From Endozoicomonas euniceicola (lineage in GTDB: Bacteria > Pseudomonadota > Gammaproteobacteria > Pseudomonadales > Endozoicomonadaceae), in the NCBI RefSeq assembly GCF_025562755.1, contig NZ_CP103300.1, positions 496,001-560,000 of the forward strand: DNA of 64,000 nucleotides, written 5' to 3'. Below are positions 27,587 through 37,198 of this stretch, one piece after another. The translations under genes and the position numbers were made by a program. Below the pieces are notes generated by a model. It saw only the letters and a program-made list of their open reading frames with translations. It did no database searches and was not told where the DNA came from. Numbering within the stretch: position 1 is the first letter of the stretch; each line of letters begins with the position of its first letter.

Positions 27587-27954
27587 CTGCTTTTTACAAA
27601 CTATCTTCCCCGGAGCCTTTAATCACAAGTGACAGCAAAGGCCAGCAAAAAAGAAAAGACCTCAAATGCGTAAAAAAAGCAATAAGCAGTGTAGTCTGAA
27701 TTTCCTATGTAAGTCTTCTCCAATATGAAATGAGCCTGCTGCTATTGGGGCTTTCATCCATTATTACGGAATGAAAGTCATCATGAACACAAAGCTCGTA
27801 AAGACTCTGCAACAGGTGCGGGAACTGCTCCAAAGCGCTCCTGGTATCGAATCTGGCTATACGGTGCAGCAGCGACGGGCCGGAATTTTTCGCCCGATTT
27901 TCAAGCGCCTGCAATAGCCACAGGCGATTAAAAATCAGCGGTTATTTATGGAAA
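27587..27954. other. Gap between ankyrin copy 6 and rlmKL
   Basis: Positions 27587-27727 are the ankyrin leader. Positions 27728-27954 are unique to this place in the window. The plus strand holds a 48-codon frame (27771-27917, MKVIMNTKLVKTLQQVREL...) that stays open upstream to a TGA at 27726-27728. It could be a remnant of a lost gene, but no family is recognised. At the other junctions this segment is absent and the leader joins rlmKL-derived DNA directly. Confidence 0.5.
27600..27628 (-). promoter_or_regulatory. Candidate sigma-70 promoter of the ankyrin genes
   Basis: On the minus strand TTGTGA (complement 27623-27628) is followed after 17 bp by GATAGT (27600-27605); each matches the consensus at four of six positions. 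The pair is kept before copies 1, 2, 3, 5 and 6 (for copy 1 at 4496-4524) and is absent before copy 4. It would start transcription only about 10 nt before the upstream ATG, giving a ~95-nt leader to the GTG/ATG of MHNYL. Prediction by eye only. Confidence 0.35.
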
Positions 27955-30123
27955 TCAGTGTCTGTGACAAATCATCCAGCTACGGTGAATATTGCTGCGC
28001 CGCTGGAAGTCCTTATCAACGGTCTGGCCGGAAATTTCTTTCACCTCAAACTCAGCCGCTACTTTCTCATCCAGCTTGAAACGACGGAAGTTGTTGGAGA
28101 AGTACAGGGTACCGCCTTCATTCAAACGACGCATGGCCAGCTTGATCAGATGACCATGATCGCGCTGCACATCAAACACGCCTTCGAACTTTTTGGAGTT
28201 TGAGAAAGTGGGCGGGTCGATAAAAATCAGGTCATAGTCGTTTTTATCCCGTTCAATCCACTTCAGGCAGTCTTCCCGCTCAAAGCGATGACGCACTTCA
28301 CTCAGACCGTTCAGAGCCAGGTTTTTACGCCCCCAGTCCAGGTAGGTATTCGATAAATCAACACTGGTGGTGGTACTGGCTCCGCCAACGGCCGCATGAA
28401 CCGTTGCGGTTGCGGTATAACAGAACAGGTTAAGGAACTTTTTACCTTTCGCCTCCTTCTGAATACGAAGGCGCATCTGACGATGATCCAGGAACAGGCC
28501 AGTATCCAGATAGTCGTGCAGGTTGACCAACAGACGACAGCCGACTTCTTCAACTTCCATCATCCGGCCAACCTCATCTACCCGGCTGTACTGGCTGGTA
28601 CCGGACTGGCGTTTACGCTGTTTGAAGACCACATGCTCACGGGGAATTTCCAGAGTCTCAGGAATGACGCCCAACGCTTCCAGCAGACGTTCTTTCGCTT
28701 TTTCCTCATTAATGGAAGCCGGTGCAGCGTATTCCTGCACATGCACCCAGTCACCGTAAACATCCACAGCCACCGCGTACTCCGGCATATCCGCATCGTA
28801 CAGGCGGTAACACTGGATTTTACTTTTACGTGCCCATTTGCCAATGGTTCGGAGGTTTTTCTTCAAACGATTGCCAAACATCGTGGCACCTTCTGAACGG
28901 TAAGTAACAGAAGGAATATTGGCTTTTGTTGGTTTAGCACTGGCAGAAAGCGGCTGCTCCTGCTTTTCCCGAATATCGTACAGGAACAATTTACACGGCA
29001 GCGCACCATTAAACAGGGAGTACGTCTTTTTCGGCCCCATACCCAGGCTGCGAACCAGCGCGGGCGTACCGGTAAAAATAGCGGCTTCCCAGCCCGGACA
29101 ACTCTGCTTCAGCTTCTCACCCAGATGTTGATACAGGTACACCAGACTGGCTTCATCCCCCATACGCTCACCATAAGGGGGATTACAGATCACCAGACCG
29201 GTGGGCAGGTCAGCATCCAGTCGCAAATCCTTCAACTCCTGCTGACAAACACTGACCAGCCTGGAAAGCCCCATGCGTTCGAGGTTCGATTTTGCCCGGT
29301 GAGCCACCGACGACAGCCCTTCAAAACCAACAATTCTGGACTCAGCACTGGCTAGCCCAACCTTGCGACGTTCACGGGCTTCTTCCAGAATATTCATCCA
29401 GATTTTCGGCACATGCCCCATCCAGCGGTCAAAGCCAAAACGCGCCCGCATCAGGCCAGGCGCAATGTCCGCCATCATCATGGCACCTTCAATCAGCAAG
29501 GTGCCAGAGCCACACATAGGGTCAACCAGGGTGGCGCCCGTTTTCATTTTCTCCTGCCAGCCAGCGCGAACCAGCAATGCAGCAGCCAGGTTCTCCTTCA
29601 GCGGTGCCGAACCCGCTTCCAGCCGGTAACCACGCTGATGCAGACTCTGTCCGGAAAGATCGATGGACACAAACGCTTTTTCACCACGGGCATGCACATT
29701 GATACGCAGATCCGGATTACTGGCATTGACCGAAGGACGCCAGCCATGCTCATCACGCAGCTGATCAACAATGGCGTCTTTCACCACCTGGGCACCAAAG
29801 CGTGTGTGATTGATATCTGGTGTTGAGCCCGTGAAATCAATGCGAAAGCTGCTGTTGCTGTCCAGATGATCGTCCCACTCAAAAGACTTCACCCCATCGT
29901 AGAGCTGTTCTTTGGTGGCACTGTTGATCTCACCCAGTCGCAACAGAATCCGGCTCGCAAGCCGGGACCACATGCAGCCACGGTAAGCGACTTCCAGATC
30001 ACCACTGAAGCTGACTCCGGCTACGGTTTCCTGGACGGTCTGGGCACCAAGCTGTTTCAGCTCCTGAGCCAGCAGGTATTCCAGCCCTTTCGGGCAACTG
30101 GCAAAAAATTCAATTGAACTCAT
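27955..30123 (-). CDS. rlmKL: Bifunctional 23S rRNA (guanine) methyltransferase RlmK/RlmL
   Basis: A 722-aa fusion enzyme (E. coli RlmKL is about 700) that methylates two guanines in 23S rRNA, G2445 (N2, RlmL part) and G2069 (N7, RlmK part), during 50S assembly. The N-terminal THUMP domain spans about 45-155. The RlmL methyltransferase follows, with the DPMCGSGTLLIE SAM-binding motif and the NPPYGER catalytic motif near 315. The RlmK half has FLNLFCYTATATVHAAVGGA and FIDPPTFSNSKKF. The start MSSIEFFASCPKG is typical of the family. The gene is intact although its 3' third was the source of the four fragments inside the ankyrin array, with which it shares orientation. Confidence 0.96.
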   Translation of the reverse strand: MSSIEFFASCPKGLEYLLAQELKQLGAQTVQETVAGVSFSGDLEVAYRGCMWSRLASRILLRLGEINSATKEQLYDGVKSFEWDDHLDSNSSFRIDFTGSTPDINHTRFGAQVVKDAIVDQLRDEHGWRPSVNASNPDLRINVHARGEKAFVSIDLSGQSLHQRGYRLEAGSAPLKENLAAALLVRAGWQEKMKTGATLVDPMCGSGTLLIEGAMMMADIAPGLMRARFGFDRWMGHVPKIWMNILEEARERRKVGLASAESRIVGFEGLSSVAHRAKSNLERMGLSRLVSVCQQELKDLRLDADLPTGLVICNPPYGERMGDEASLVYLYQHLGEKLKQSCPGWEAAIFTGTPALVRSLGMGPKKTYSLFNGALPCKLFLYDIREKQEQPLSASAKPTKANIPSVTYRSEGATMFGNRLKKNLRTIGKWARKSKIQCYRLYDADMPEYAVAVDVYGDWVHVQEYAAPASINEEKAKERLLEALGVIPETLEIPREHVVFKQRKRQSGTSQYSRVDEVGRMMEVEEVGCRLLVNLHDYLDTGLFLDHRQMRLRIQKEAKGKKFLNLFCYTATATVHAAVGGASTTTSVDLSNTYLDWGRKNLALNGLSEVRHRFEREDCLKWIERDKNDYDLIFIDPPTFSNSKKFEGVFDVQRDHGHLIKLAMRRLNEGGTLYFSNNFRRFKLDEKVAAEFEVKEISGQTVDKDFQRRSNIHRSWMICHRH

Positions 30124-30533
30124 TTCTGAACTCTGTTCTTTTGGAGAGTGATTTTTTTAGAGAGTGCCTTGGAAAGCACCGGTAAAGCGCTCTCATTCTC
30201 ACCTCTCACTCTCATGGACGATTTGCTCAGGAAAGACTGCGCAGCTGCGGGTTTTCCTGAAGAATTAATGACTTATAACGCCACGACGATGGCACTATAA
30301 ATTCTAAATAGTTATAAAAAACTTTATTTTTATCGTATTTTATTTCTCGACAGCTCAATTAATATTAGATAGAAATTGACCCGTAGACTTTCCCTGCAAG
30401 ACATGCTCCCGGAGCCTTCAGCAGCTTCCAGGATGGCTTCAACTCAGGAAGCTACCGGAACGCTGTATACCGGGGAGCATCAAGGGATGCCATGGAGGCA
30501 GTCAACAAACGTACCAGCAAGAGGCAGTACCGC
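30124..30533. other. Divergent intergenic region rlmKL / rmf
   Basis: This 410-bp region carries no gene. It includes an AT-rich tract at about 30295-30365 that could hold UP-element or promoter sequence for rmf, and a TTGACC word at 30376-30381 as a weak -35 candidate without a convincing -10. A GAGG ribosome site sits at 30521-30524. Confidence 0.5.
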
Positions 30534-30749
30534 ATGATGAAAAGACAGAAAAGGGATAAATCAGACAGAGCCTATACCAAGGGGTATCAAACAGGCGTGT
30601 CTGGCCGCTCCAAGGATATCTGCCCACACGTGGAACCACAACTTCGTCAGGCCTGGCTGAGTGGCTGGCGGGAAGGTCGTATCGACAATTGGGATGGCAT
30701 GATCGGTGTATCAGGTGTACACCGAATATCCGACACCAGCCATCTTTGA
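30534..30749 (+). CDS. rmf: Ribosome modulation factor (hibernation factor)
   Basis: A small basic protein of about 71 aa that dimerises 70S ribosomes into inactive 100S particles in stationary phase. The family signature is clear: MKRQKRDKSDRAYTKGYQTG, then GRSKDICP, then W-x-x-GWREGR. The start is taken at the paired ATG codons 30534/30537 because GAGG lies about 9 nt upstream and the family begins MKRQKRD; the reading frame is open further up but the extra 14 residues have no family counterpart. The C-terminal ~18 residues (MIGVSGVHRISDTSHL) extend beyond the usual 55-residue E. coli form. A strong terminator follows 32 nt after the stop. Confidence 0.93.
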   Translation: MMKRQKRDKSDRAYTKGYQTGVSGRSKDICPHVEPQLRQAWLSGWREGRIDNWDGMIGVSGVHRISDTSHL

Positions 30750-30780
30750 CTTATAACCCTTCAGAAATAGCCTTACAGGA

Positions 30781-30813
30781 CAAGAAAGCCCCGGCTTAAC
30801 CGGGGCTTTCTTG
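30781..30813. terminator. Bidirectional intrinsic terminator between rmf and pyrD
   Basis: A 14-bp perfect stem (caagaaagccccgg with its complement) and a 5-nt loop (cttaa). T-rich sequence follows on the plus strand, and the A-rich arm gives T's on the minus strand. It serves both convergent genes. Confidence 0.93.
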
Positions 30814-30860
30814 TGTTTTGCCGGTTGCAACTATCTACAGATAGCTATCAAGCAGAACAA

Positions 30861-31883
30861 TCAGCGGTCGCAGGAGTATACTGCTTCCGCCGCTTCACGA
30901 ATCAAGGCCGGGCCTTTGTAGATAAATCCAGAGTACAGCTGAACCAGGCTGGCACCCGCCTTAATCTTGTCAGCTGCGGTTCTGCCATCCATCACACCAC
31001 CTACACCAATGATCGGCAGTCGACCAGACAGTTCGGAAGAGAGCAGCTGAATGACCTCGGTGGAACGATCGCCCAGTGGTGCGCCGCTCAAACCGCCCTG
31101 CTCCTGGGCATTAGGCAGCCCCAGCACAGCATCACGGGACAGGGTGGTATTGGTAGCAATCACGCCATCCAGCTCATACGCCACCAGCTCCTGAGCAATG
31201 CCAGCGATTTCTTCTTCCGTCATATCCGGGGCAATTTTGATAGCAATGGGTACTTTACGACCATAACGCTCAGTCAGGGCAACCTGTTCCTGTTTCAGCA
31301 TATCCAGCAGGCTTTTCAGGGCGTCGCCATATTGCAGTTTACGCAGTCCCGGAGTGTTCGGGGAAGACAGGTTCACCGCCACATAACCTGCATGGGCGTA
31401 AACCTTGCGCAGACAAATTTGATAGTCACTGTTGGCATTTTCAACCGGGGTATCGACGTTTTTACCGATATTGATGCCGATCACGCCCTTGTAATTGCAC
31501 TTGCGTACGTTCTCAACCAGGTGATCCACACCCTTATTGTTGAAGCCCATACGGTTGATCAGGGCATTGCGCTCAGGGATACGAAAAGCGCGGGGCTTCG
31601 GGTTACCCGGCTGAGGGCGAGGGGTAACAGTACCCAGCTCAACATGGCCAAACCCCAGGGCACCCATACCATCGATGCAGTCCGCATCTTTATCCATGCC
31701 CGCAGCCAGACCGACCGGGTTATCAAACGTCAGCCCCATCACCTGACGCGGGCGGGAAGGCACTTTCGGTGCAATCAGCCCGGCAAGGCCCAGACGTTGA
31801 CCAGCCGCAATCATCTCAAGCGCCATATCGTGAGCATTTTCAGCAGAAAGACAGAACAGTAATTTGCGGCCAAGTTGATACAT
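30861..31883 (-). CDS. pyrD: Dihydroorotate dehydrogenase (quinone), class 2
   Basis: A 340-aa flavoenzyme of de novo pyrimidine synthesis, oxidising dihydroorotate to orotate with quinone at the inner membrane. The N-terminal helical segment MYQLGRKLLFCLSAENAHDM is the membrane-docking extension of class 2 enzymes. FMN-binding and catalytic stretches include GLAAGMDKDADCIDGMGALGFG, NRMGFNNKG, VNLSSPNTPGLR (with the class 2 catalytic serine) and PIIGVGGVMDG. The frame is open 22 codons further upstream, but family alignment places the start at MYQLGRK (complement 31881-31883). It is convergent with rmf. Confidence 0.95.
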   Translation of the reverse strand: MYQLGRKLLFCLSAENAHDMALEMIAAGQRLGLAGLIAPKVPSRPRQVMGLTFDNPVGLAAGMDKDADCIDGMGALGFGHVELGTVTPRPQPGNPKPRAFRIPERNALINRMGFNNKGVDHLVENVRKCNYKGVIGINIGKNVDTPVENANSDYQICLRKVYAHAGYVAVNLSSPNTPGLRKLQYGDALKSLLDMLKQEQVALTERYGRKVPIAIKIAPDMTEEEIAGIAQELVAYELDGVIATNTTLSRDAVLGLPNAQEQGGLSGAPLGDRSTEVIQLLSSELSGRLPIIGVGGVMDGRTAADKIKAGASLVQLYSGFIYKGPALIREAAEAVYSCDR

Positions 31884-32132
31884 GCAGAAATCCGAAGAAG
31901 AAGTGTCAAGATAAACCGGCTGGATTATACGGCTTTCTGATACAAACACCAGATTTTGAACTTCTTTTATGCAATTTAGTCATAAACTCTGTCATTACTT
32001 CTTCCATCTGCTGTCATTGTCAGGATAACTGACATTAATGACAGCCAGTCTGACCAGCTAGCGAACTTCCTTAATAATGCCGGGTCTCAATTTACACAGA
32101 GATCATATACAGGCAATCCAGGGAGACCCGCC

Positions 32133-35100
32133 ATGATGAACCTGACATCCACCCAAACCCGGAACACCCGCACTGCCAGCGGTCGATCCTATGATGATAC
32201 AGGTATTTCTACAGCGTCATCATCGGAGCACAGTCAGGTCAGCACGGTAGGTCATACCTCTCTGAGGCCTGCCTCCGGGTCATTAAACTCCCTCCCCGCA
32301 ACCCTCCAGAAAACTTTGTGTACACGCGCTATTTCACAATCCCAACAGGGGCTGGAAGAACAACTGAATGAATTACTGGCTGCCTATGACAGCAACGGTC
32401 TGGAACGTGAGGAAACTGCGATCCTGCACCCCTACGGCATTCTGGGCCAGATTAGCGAAGACCATCCCGAGTTTGCCTCAGCCCTGCTCAGACAGCGCCT
32501 GAAAGAAATCAAAGCGGATGCCGCCACCTGGTGGAGCCGTGCCAACCGGGAGCATGCGAACCAGCAACTCGCCTCAATGGAGCAGCTGCTGGCATCCGGT
32601 CAGTACGAAGAACTGTTAGCCCTGCTGGTGAAACTGGAAAAGGACAACAAGAAAATCTCTTTCTGCCAGGTAATGAACGCGAAGTTTCTTGACCCGGATA
32701 ATCATAAAGCGACACCGCTGTTCAAGCCTTTTAAAAACGAAAGCTGGTTCTCGAACCTTTGCACTGCCATTCTGTGCGATCTACAAAAAACAGACGCCAT
32801 TGCGGGCGCCTCTGCGGCGTTTCATGCCCTGCAACAGAGCTTTGAGAAGCTACAGCATCGCAGTGCTGACAAAGTACGCTCCCCCAAAGACCTGACAGAT
32901 TATATGCTGCTGGCAGAGCCAGTCCCCGTCAGGGAATATCTGAAAAGCCAGTGCGGATATCGCTTACAGGAACTGCGCCTGAAGCTGAAAGACACCGGTC
33001 AGTCCCTGACTGACTCAGAACGCGCGGAAGTGAAAGAGCTCTCCAGCCAGTTGCAGCAGCTTGGCCGGGCCACCGACCGCAAAGCGCTTAAGGCTTTTCT
33101 GGCAGACCCTGCCAACGGGGAACTGAACAAGGCTTTGGAAAGCGTATTGGTCGATGTCTACCTGCAACAGCTAAGCCACAGAATTGTGACTACCGACTAT
33201 AGCCACATAAATAAAGCCCAGCTCCATGAAATGGTTAAGAGCAGCCAGCGGTTTAAAGAGCTGATGGCGACTTACAAAGCGGCGCAGGTTCTCAGTGAAG
33301 AAGAGCAGGAAGCCCTGGCGGCTATGGATAAAGCGGTTGAAAACTTTGAACGTGCTGAACAGCTGCATCGCATACTGGACAGCGAAAAGCACAAACCCGT
33401 TGGAAATCGTCTGTTTGCCCTGAAAGTTCCCTCCATTCAACGCCTGATGGAAAAGCTGGCCACCAATGCCAGCGACACGGAAACACGGCTGTACACCACC
33501 ATGGAAAGCCTGTTCAAAGCAGAAGCAGACTTCCACGCTAACCAGAACGATGCCAACCTGAAAACGCTGCAAAAAGTGCGCTTCGATGCCCGCCGCTTAC
33601 AACAGGAGCAGGCAGAATTCGAAATTCGCGCCAAACTCAAGAATCAGGATGAACAGGTGGTTCTCACCAGCGGTCACTACGACCAGGATGTCGAGACACT
33701 CAAAACCATTCACTCGATCCGCCAAAAGCTCACGCCGGTACGCCCGGTAGGCAGCCATACCGAAGGCGCTTATCGGCTGGCAAGACGGGTTTTCTGGGAT
33801 AAAGAACGTGCCTTTCCCCAGATTCTGGCTGACCTTGAGCAGGCAAGAACACTACAGAAGCTGGACTACTCTGCGGAAAAAGAATTCCTGCAGTTGCTGA
33901 AAGACATCGACGGCCTGGACGGGGCCACGATAAAACAGGCAGCCAGCAACATTGCAGCTCCGGGCAGCCAGCTGTGGCAGGACTGGCAGGCCGGTAAAGC
34001 CAGCTTCCTGCAAGTCCTGCGCCTGCCCGGCCAGAGTTACAGAGCGCTGGAACAGGAGGCCCGGAACATTATTACCTCGGCTCTGCGAGTAGCCGAGCGT
34101 AACCCTGAGCAATTCCGTCGACTGTTCGGCGATGTTTCCCTGATCATGAACCAGCTGCAATCACTGCTGGGGTCTGACAGCGTGGGTCTGTTAACCCAAT
34201 TGCAGAACGCCGCAAAAGCCCATTCAATGGCATCCTGTTTTGCCGGTGATGAAGCGGTTCTGGAAGAAGTTGACCCAAACTCTGACCTGGCTAAAAACAT
34301 CAAACGTTTCCAACTATTGTGCGATATGGCGGCCTACACCATGCACGCCACCACGGCTTTGAATTTTGTGCGAAATGTTATGAATGGCACCGCCGCTGGC
34401 ATCTGCGCAGCAACCGCCGGCTTTGTGGGAGGGCTTCTCACCTTTGGTGCTGCTGCACCTGCCTGCGCAGCCATCGGTACAGCCGTTGGAACCGCTCTGA
34501 CAGCTGGCAAGGCTGCGCTTGGTGCAGGAGGGACTTATGCCATTCGTGAGGGTCTGAACAGTCTGAATGGCGAACAGGTTCGCCTGCTGGATAAGATTGT
34601 TAATTTTGGCCCGACTTTCCTCACCGCCACCAGCCCTTACGATGCCATTGCCACAGGGCTCCGCCATTTCGGCAAGGGGGACAGTCTGCCAACGGCCATG
34701 GCCCGTACCGTTCTGGGACCCATTCTGACACCATTCAAAAATATGTATAAGGCGATCAAAGGCATCTATCACGGTGAGGAAGGTGCCTGGAAGAAACTGG
34801 GCATTGAACTGGCTCTCGCCTCTTCCGCCATTGCCCTGACCGCAGTTCTTGGCGCGACTCTCTATGCCACAGGTTTTGCTGTCATTCTGGGCAGTCCGGT
34901 ATTGGGTGCCACGCTTTCTGCCCTGGCCTTCAGCTACGGTTTCTTCCAGCTGGTGAACAGAATCCGCACCGTTGGCAGTTCGGTCTACAGCAGTATTCAT
35001 CACTATCAGCAGGCCATGTTTAACTCTGGCAACCCCATGATTAAGCAGGTCAGGAAAGAGTGTGAGAAGGAAGCCCGGACCCTGGTTGCCCGGATGATGG

Positions 35101-35942
35101 ATCGCGACCTGTATTACCAGCGTATTCAGGAAGAAAAAATGAAAGAGCTTTACAACACCCGCTGGAAACAGTGGAGTGAAGCGCACAGTGCGGAAGCGCT
35201 GACCCATGTTCAGGCGGTTGCCAAACAGTTGCAAGAGACAGAAACCTCTCGTAAACAACTGGCAGCACAGATTACTGAATCCGTAAGACTCGTGAGTGTT
35301 CTGGAAGAAGGGATTCAAAACGCCGCTGAGATTGTCAGATCTGATAACAAACTACAGGCCCTGAAAGCAGAGCTGACAAAGGCTGGTATCGAAGCAAACC
35401 CTGTCAACCGTGCAGCGCTGGCACTGACTCTTCAAGCGCTGAAAGAAGAACAGCTGGGTATTATTGAAAGACAGTGCGGAACCTCCACTCCAGGCGAAAC
35501 GGAAGAAGCCATTCTCGACACGTTGAATGAGCATTACCGCACCATTATTCTGGGCAGCAAGCTCCCGGACCTGCTTGGACTCAGCGCAAAAGACGAACAA
35601 AAAGCCGAAAACAAAGCCCAGAAGCGGGTTCTGAAAGCGGCAGAAGCAACCGCCACCACACATTACGAAGAAAGAGCCCAACTGATGCTGACTGCGGGCT
35701 TGACCAGAGCGGCAAAAGCCCAGCTGGAAGCCGGAACTGAGTTAACGGAAGAAGCCATGAAGAATCCGGCGGTGATTAACTCAGCAGTGGCTGAGCTGGA
35801 AAGCCAGAAGCAGTTACTGAAAGACACCATAGATGACCAGGCTAACCGCTATGAAGGTTGGTTCTCCGAAGCCAGCGAGCTGTCAGGGACAACGGCAAAG
35901 GATTTGCTGGAGCGCACGAGCTGGGCTTTTGCATCGCGATGA
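32133..35942 (+). CDS. Large protein of unknown function with two hydrophobic blocks and coiled coils
   Basis: A 1269-aa product that I do not recognise. The start has a good ribosome site (GGGAGA before ATGATGAAC). The first ~60 residues are rich in Ser and Thr and contain no signal peptide. Residues ~60-740 are mostly charged, helical, coiled-coil-like sequence. A Gly/Ala-rich hydrophobic block lies at about 749-805 (GICAATAGFVGGLLTFGAAA) and a second at about 887-940 (LASSAIALTAVLGATLYATG). Another long charged helical region fills 1010-1260. A Ser-rich start without signal peptide, two central membrane blocks and coiled-coil flanks recalls type III translocators and large effectors of host-associated bacteria, but this rests on architecture only. 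It is monocistronic, divergent from pyrD. Confidence 0.75.
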   Translation: MMNLTSTQTRNTRTASGRSYDDTGISTASSSEHSQVSTVGHTSLRPASGSLNSLPATLQKTLCTRAISQSQQGLEEQLNELLAAYDSNGLEREETAILHPYGILGQISEDHPEFASALLRQRLKEIKADAATWWSRANREHANQQLASMEQLLASGQYEELLALLVKLEKDNKKISFCQVMNAKFLDPDNHKATPLFKPFKNESWFSNLCTAILCDLQKTDAIAGASAAFHALQQSFEKLQHRSADKVRSPKDLTDYMLLAEPVPVREYLKSQCGYRLQELRLKLKDTGQSLTDSERAEVKELSSQLQQLGRATDRKALKAFLADPANGELNKALESVLVDVYLQQLSHRIVTTDYSHINKAQLHEMVKSSQRFKELMATYKAAQVLSEEEQEALAAMDKAVENFERAEQLHRILDSEKHKPVGNRLFALKVPSIQRLMEKLATNASDTETRLYTTMESLFKAEADFHANQNDANLKTLQKVRFDARRLQQEQAEFEIRAKLKNQDEQVVLTSGHYDQDVETLKTIHSIRQKLTPVRPVGSHTEGAYRLARRVFWDKERAFPQILADLEQARTLQKLDYSAEKEFLQLLKDIDGLDGATIKQAASNIAAPGSQLWQDWQAGKASFLQVLRLPGQSYRALEQEARNIITSALRVAERNPEQFRRLFGDVSLIMNQLQSLLGSDSVGLLTQLQNAAKAHSMASCFAGDEAVLEEVDPNSDLAKNIKRFQLLCDMAAYTMHATTALNFVRNVMNGTAAGICAATAGFVGGLLTFGAAAPACAAIGTAVGTALTAGKAALGAGGTYAIREGLNSLNGEQVRLLDKIVNFGPTFLTATSPYDAIATGLRHFGKGDSLPTAMARTVLGPILTPFKNMYKAIKGIYHGEEGAWKKLGIELALASSAIALTAVLGATLYATGFAVILGSPVLGATLSALAFSYGFFQLVNRIRTVGSSVYSSIHHYQQAMFNSGNPMIKQVRKECEKEARTLVARMMDRDLYYQRIQEEKMKELYNTRWKQWSEAHSAEALTHVQAVAKQLQETETSRKQLAAQITESVRLVSVLEEGIQNAAEIVRSDNKLQALKAELTKAGIEANPVNRAALALTLQALKEEQLGIIERQCGTSTPGETEEAILDTLNEHYRTIILGSKLPDLLGLSAKDEQKAENKAQKRVLKAAEATATTHYEERAQLMLTAGLTRAAKAQLEAGTELTEEAMKNPAVINSAVAELESQKQLLKDTIDDQANRYEGWFSEASELSGTTAKDLLERTSWAFASR

Positions 35943-36082
35943 TGATGGCAAAGCCATTGGCTCTTAAGGGCTCCGCATTGAATAGTAGGAAATTTTATCT
36001 ACTCTTATCCCATCAAATTACCTGTTCAGACAATTAGAAAGCTAACTATCATTCTTATTCACAACAGTCTGCGAGGAATTCA

Positions 36083-36934
36083 ATGAAAAGCATAAGAATT
36101 CTGGTATTAATGGTGCTTGGATTGCAGGTATCTGCCATATTTGCGTCTGAATCAGAGCTAAGGCCTGAAAACGCAGCTATTACAGATTCAAAAGCTGAGA
36201 CAATCCAGAAAAATGCTATAGATACCACTGCAAATGCCCTTAAGTTCTTACAAAAGGTAGGGTTAGAAGGCGAAGATCTTCTAATAACTCCAGTACCAGC
36301 ACAGACCAAAGCGGGATATATCATCATTGCAACAGACTATTACGGCGGAATAATGAGAGTCTTTACACCCCTTGGAGAATTAAAAGTTCCTGCACAAGCC
36401 CATATTAATCTCGAGTCTGTTAATAGCCTGTCTGGCATAGAACTCAAACTGCTCCGTCCCACCCATTACACTCAGCTCTGGGGTATGGATGAAATCCTGT
36501 ATGTATTAACGAAGCTTGATGGAAAGGCTCTCGTAAGAGATTCAGAAGTCCCTGATCCCGGGTGTGATAATAAGCACATTCGTTTCGAAGGCCAGGATGA
36601 CGCTCTCATCGGTAGAGTTAACGATAGGATTAATTCATTCTTTAAGGCCCCAAATGACATGTACTCGCATGATAAGGGAAAAAAATTGTTTGGTAAGGTT
36701 CTCTGGAAGAAGAATACTTGTGAACGCCCGAAAAATCCTTTCTTCAAAGCCAGTATTATCAAAATTGGCGCACCTTTAACTGAACAAGATACTTTAAGTA
36801 AATTTCTTTATGATGAGTTAACTTATAACCTGTGTTTAGTGGCCTCCTGTGCAATCATGAAGTTCATTACCACTAAATATAAGCAGCCTTGCAGCGGGCT
36901 TACTGCTGGGAATCAAGGTCTACAGTATGCATGA
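36083..36934 (+). CDS. Exported protein of unknown function, possibly frameshifted near the 3' end
   Basis: A 283-aa product with a clear Sec signal peptide (MKSIRILVLMVLGLQVSAIFA, cleavage after IFA) and GAGGAATT ribosome site. No known domain was recognised. The base composition is more AT-rich than its neighbours, suggesting acquisition. The last ~25 residues (TTKYKQPCSGLTAG...) look unnatural. From 36861 the +1 frame is open to 37067 and reads a membrane-helix-like stretch (SSLAAGLLLGIKVYS) followed by plausible protein sequence (FHDHPIARRWFNISVGRSYQPLQELL). A single frameshift near 36860 may therefore have truncated a longer protein of about 345 residues. Confidence 0.65.
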   Translation: MKSIRILVLMVLGLQVSAIFASESELRPENAAITDSKAETIQKNAIDTTANALKFLQKVGLEGEDLLITPVPAQTKAGYIIIATDYYGGIMRVFTPLGELKVPAQAHINLESVNSLSGIELKLLRPTHYTQLWGMDEILYVLTKLDGKALVRDSEVPDPGCDNKHIRFEGQDDALIGRVNDRINSFFKAPNDMYSHDKGKKLFGKVLWKKNTCERPKNPFFKASIIKIGAPLTEQDTLSKFLYDELTYNLCLVASCAIMKFITTKYKQPCSGLTAGNQGLQYA

Positions 36935-37198
36935 ACGTTCATCAAACTATGAAAATTTCATCTTTGATGTAAATTTCCATGATCACCCAATTGCAAGACG
37001 TTGGTTTAATATTTCTGTAGGCCGCTCATACCAGCCTCTACAGGAATTGCTACCAGCGCAAAGTTAGCTTACGAACAGTGGTAATGAAAATCATGAATAC
37101 AGCCAACTCCCTCTGGAACAAAGTAAAGTTACCCTTGCAGAGTTCGGGTAAGACCTAGGGAACACGGGTTGGCTCATCACCATAACAGTTCCTGCCGT

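Noticed and set aside
30813..31862. 349-codon plus-strand frame over pyrD.
   Set aside because: It is the antisense shadow of pyrD, which has all class 2 dihydroorotate dehydrogenase motifs.
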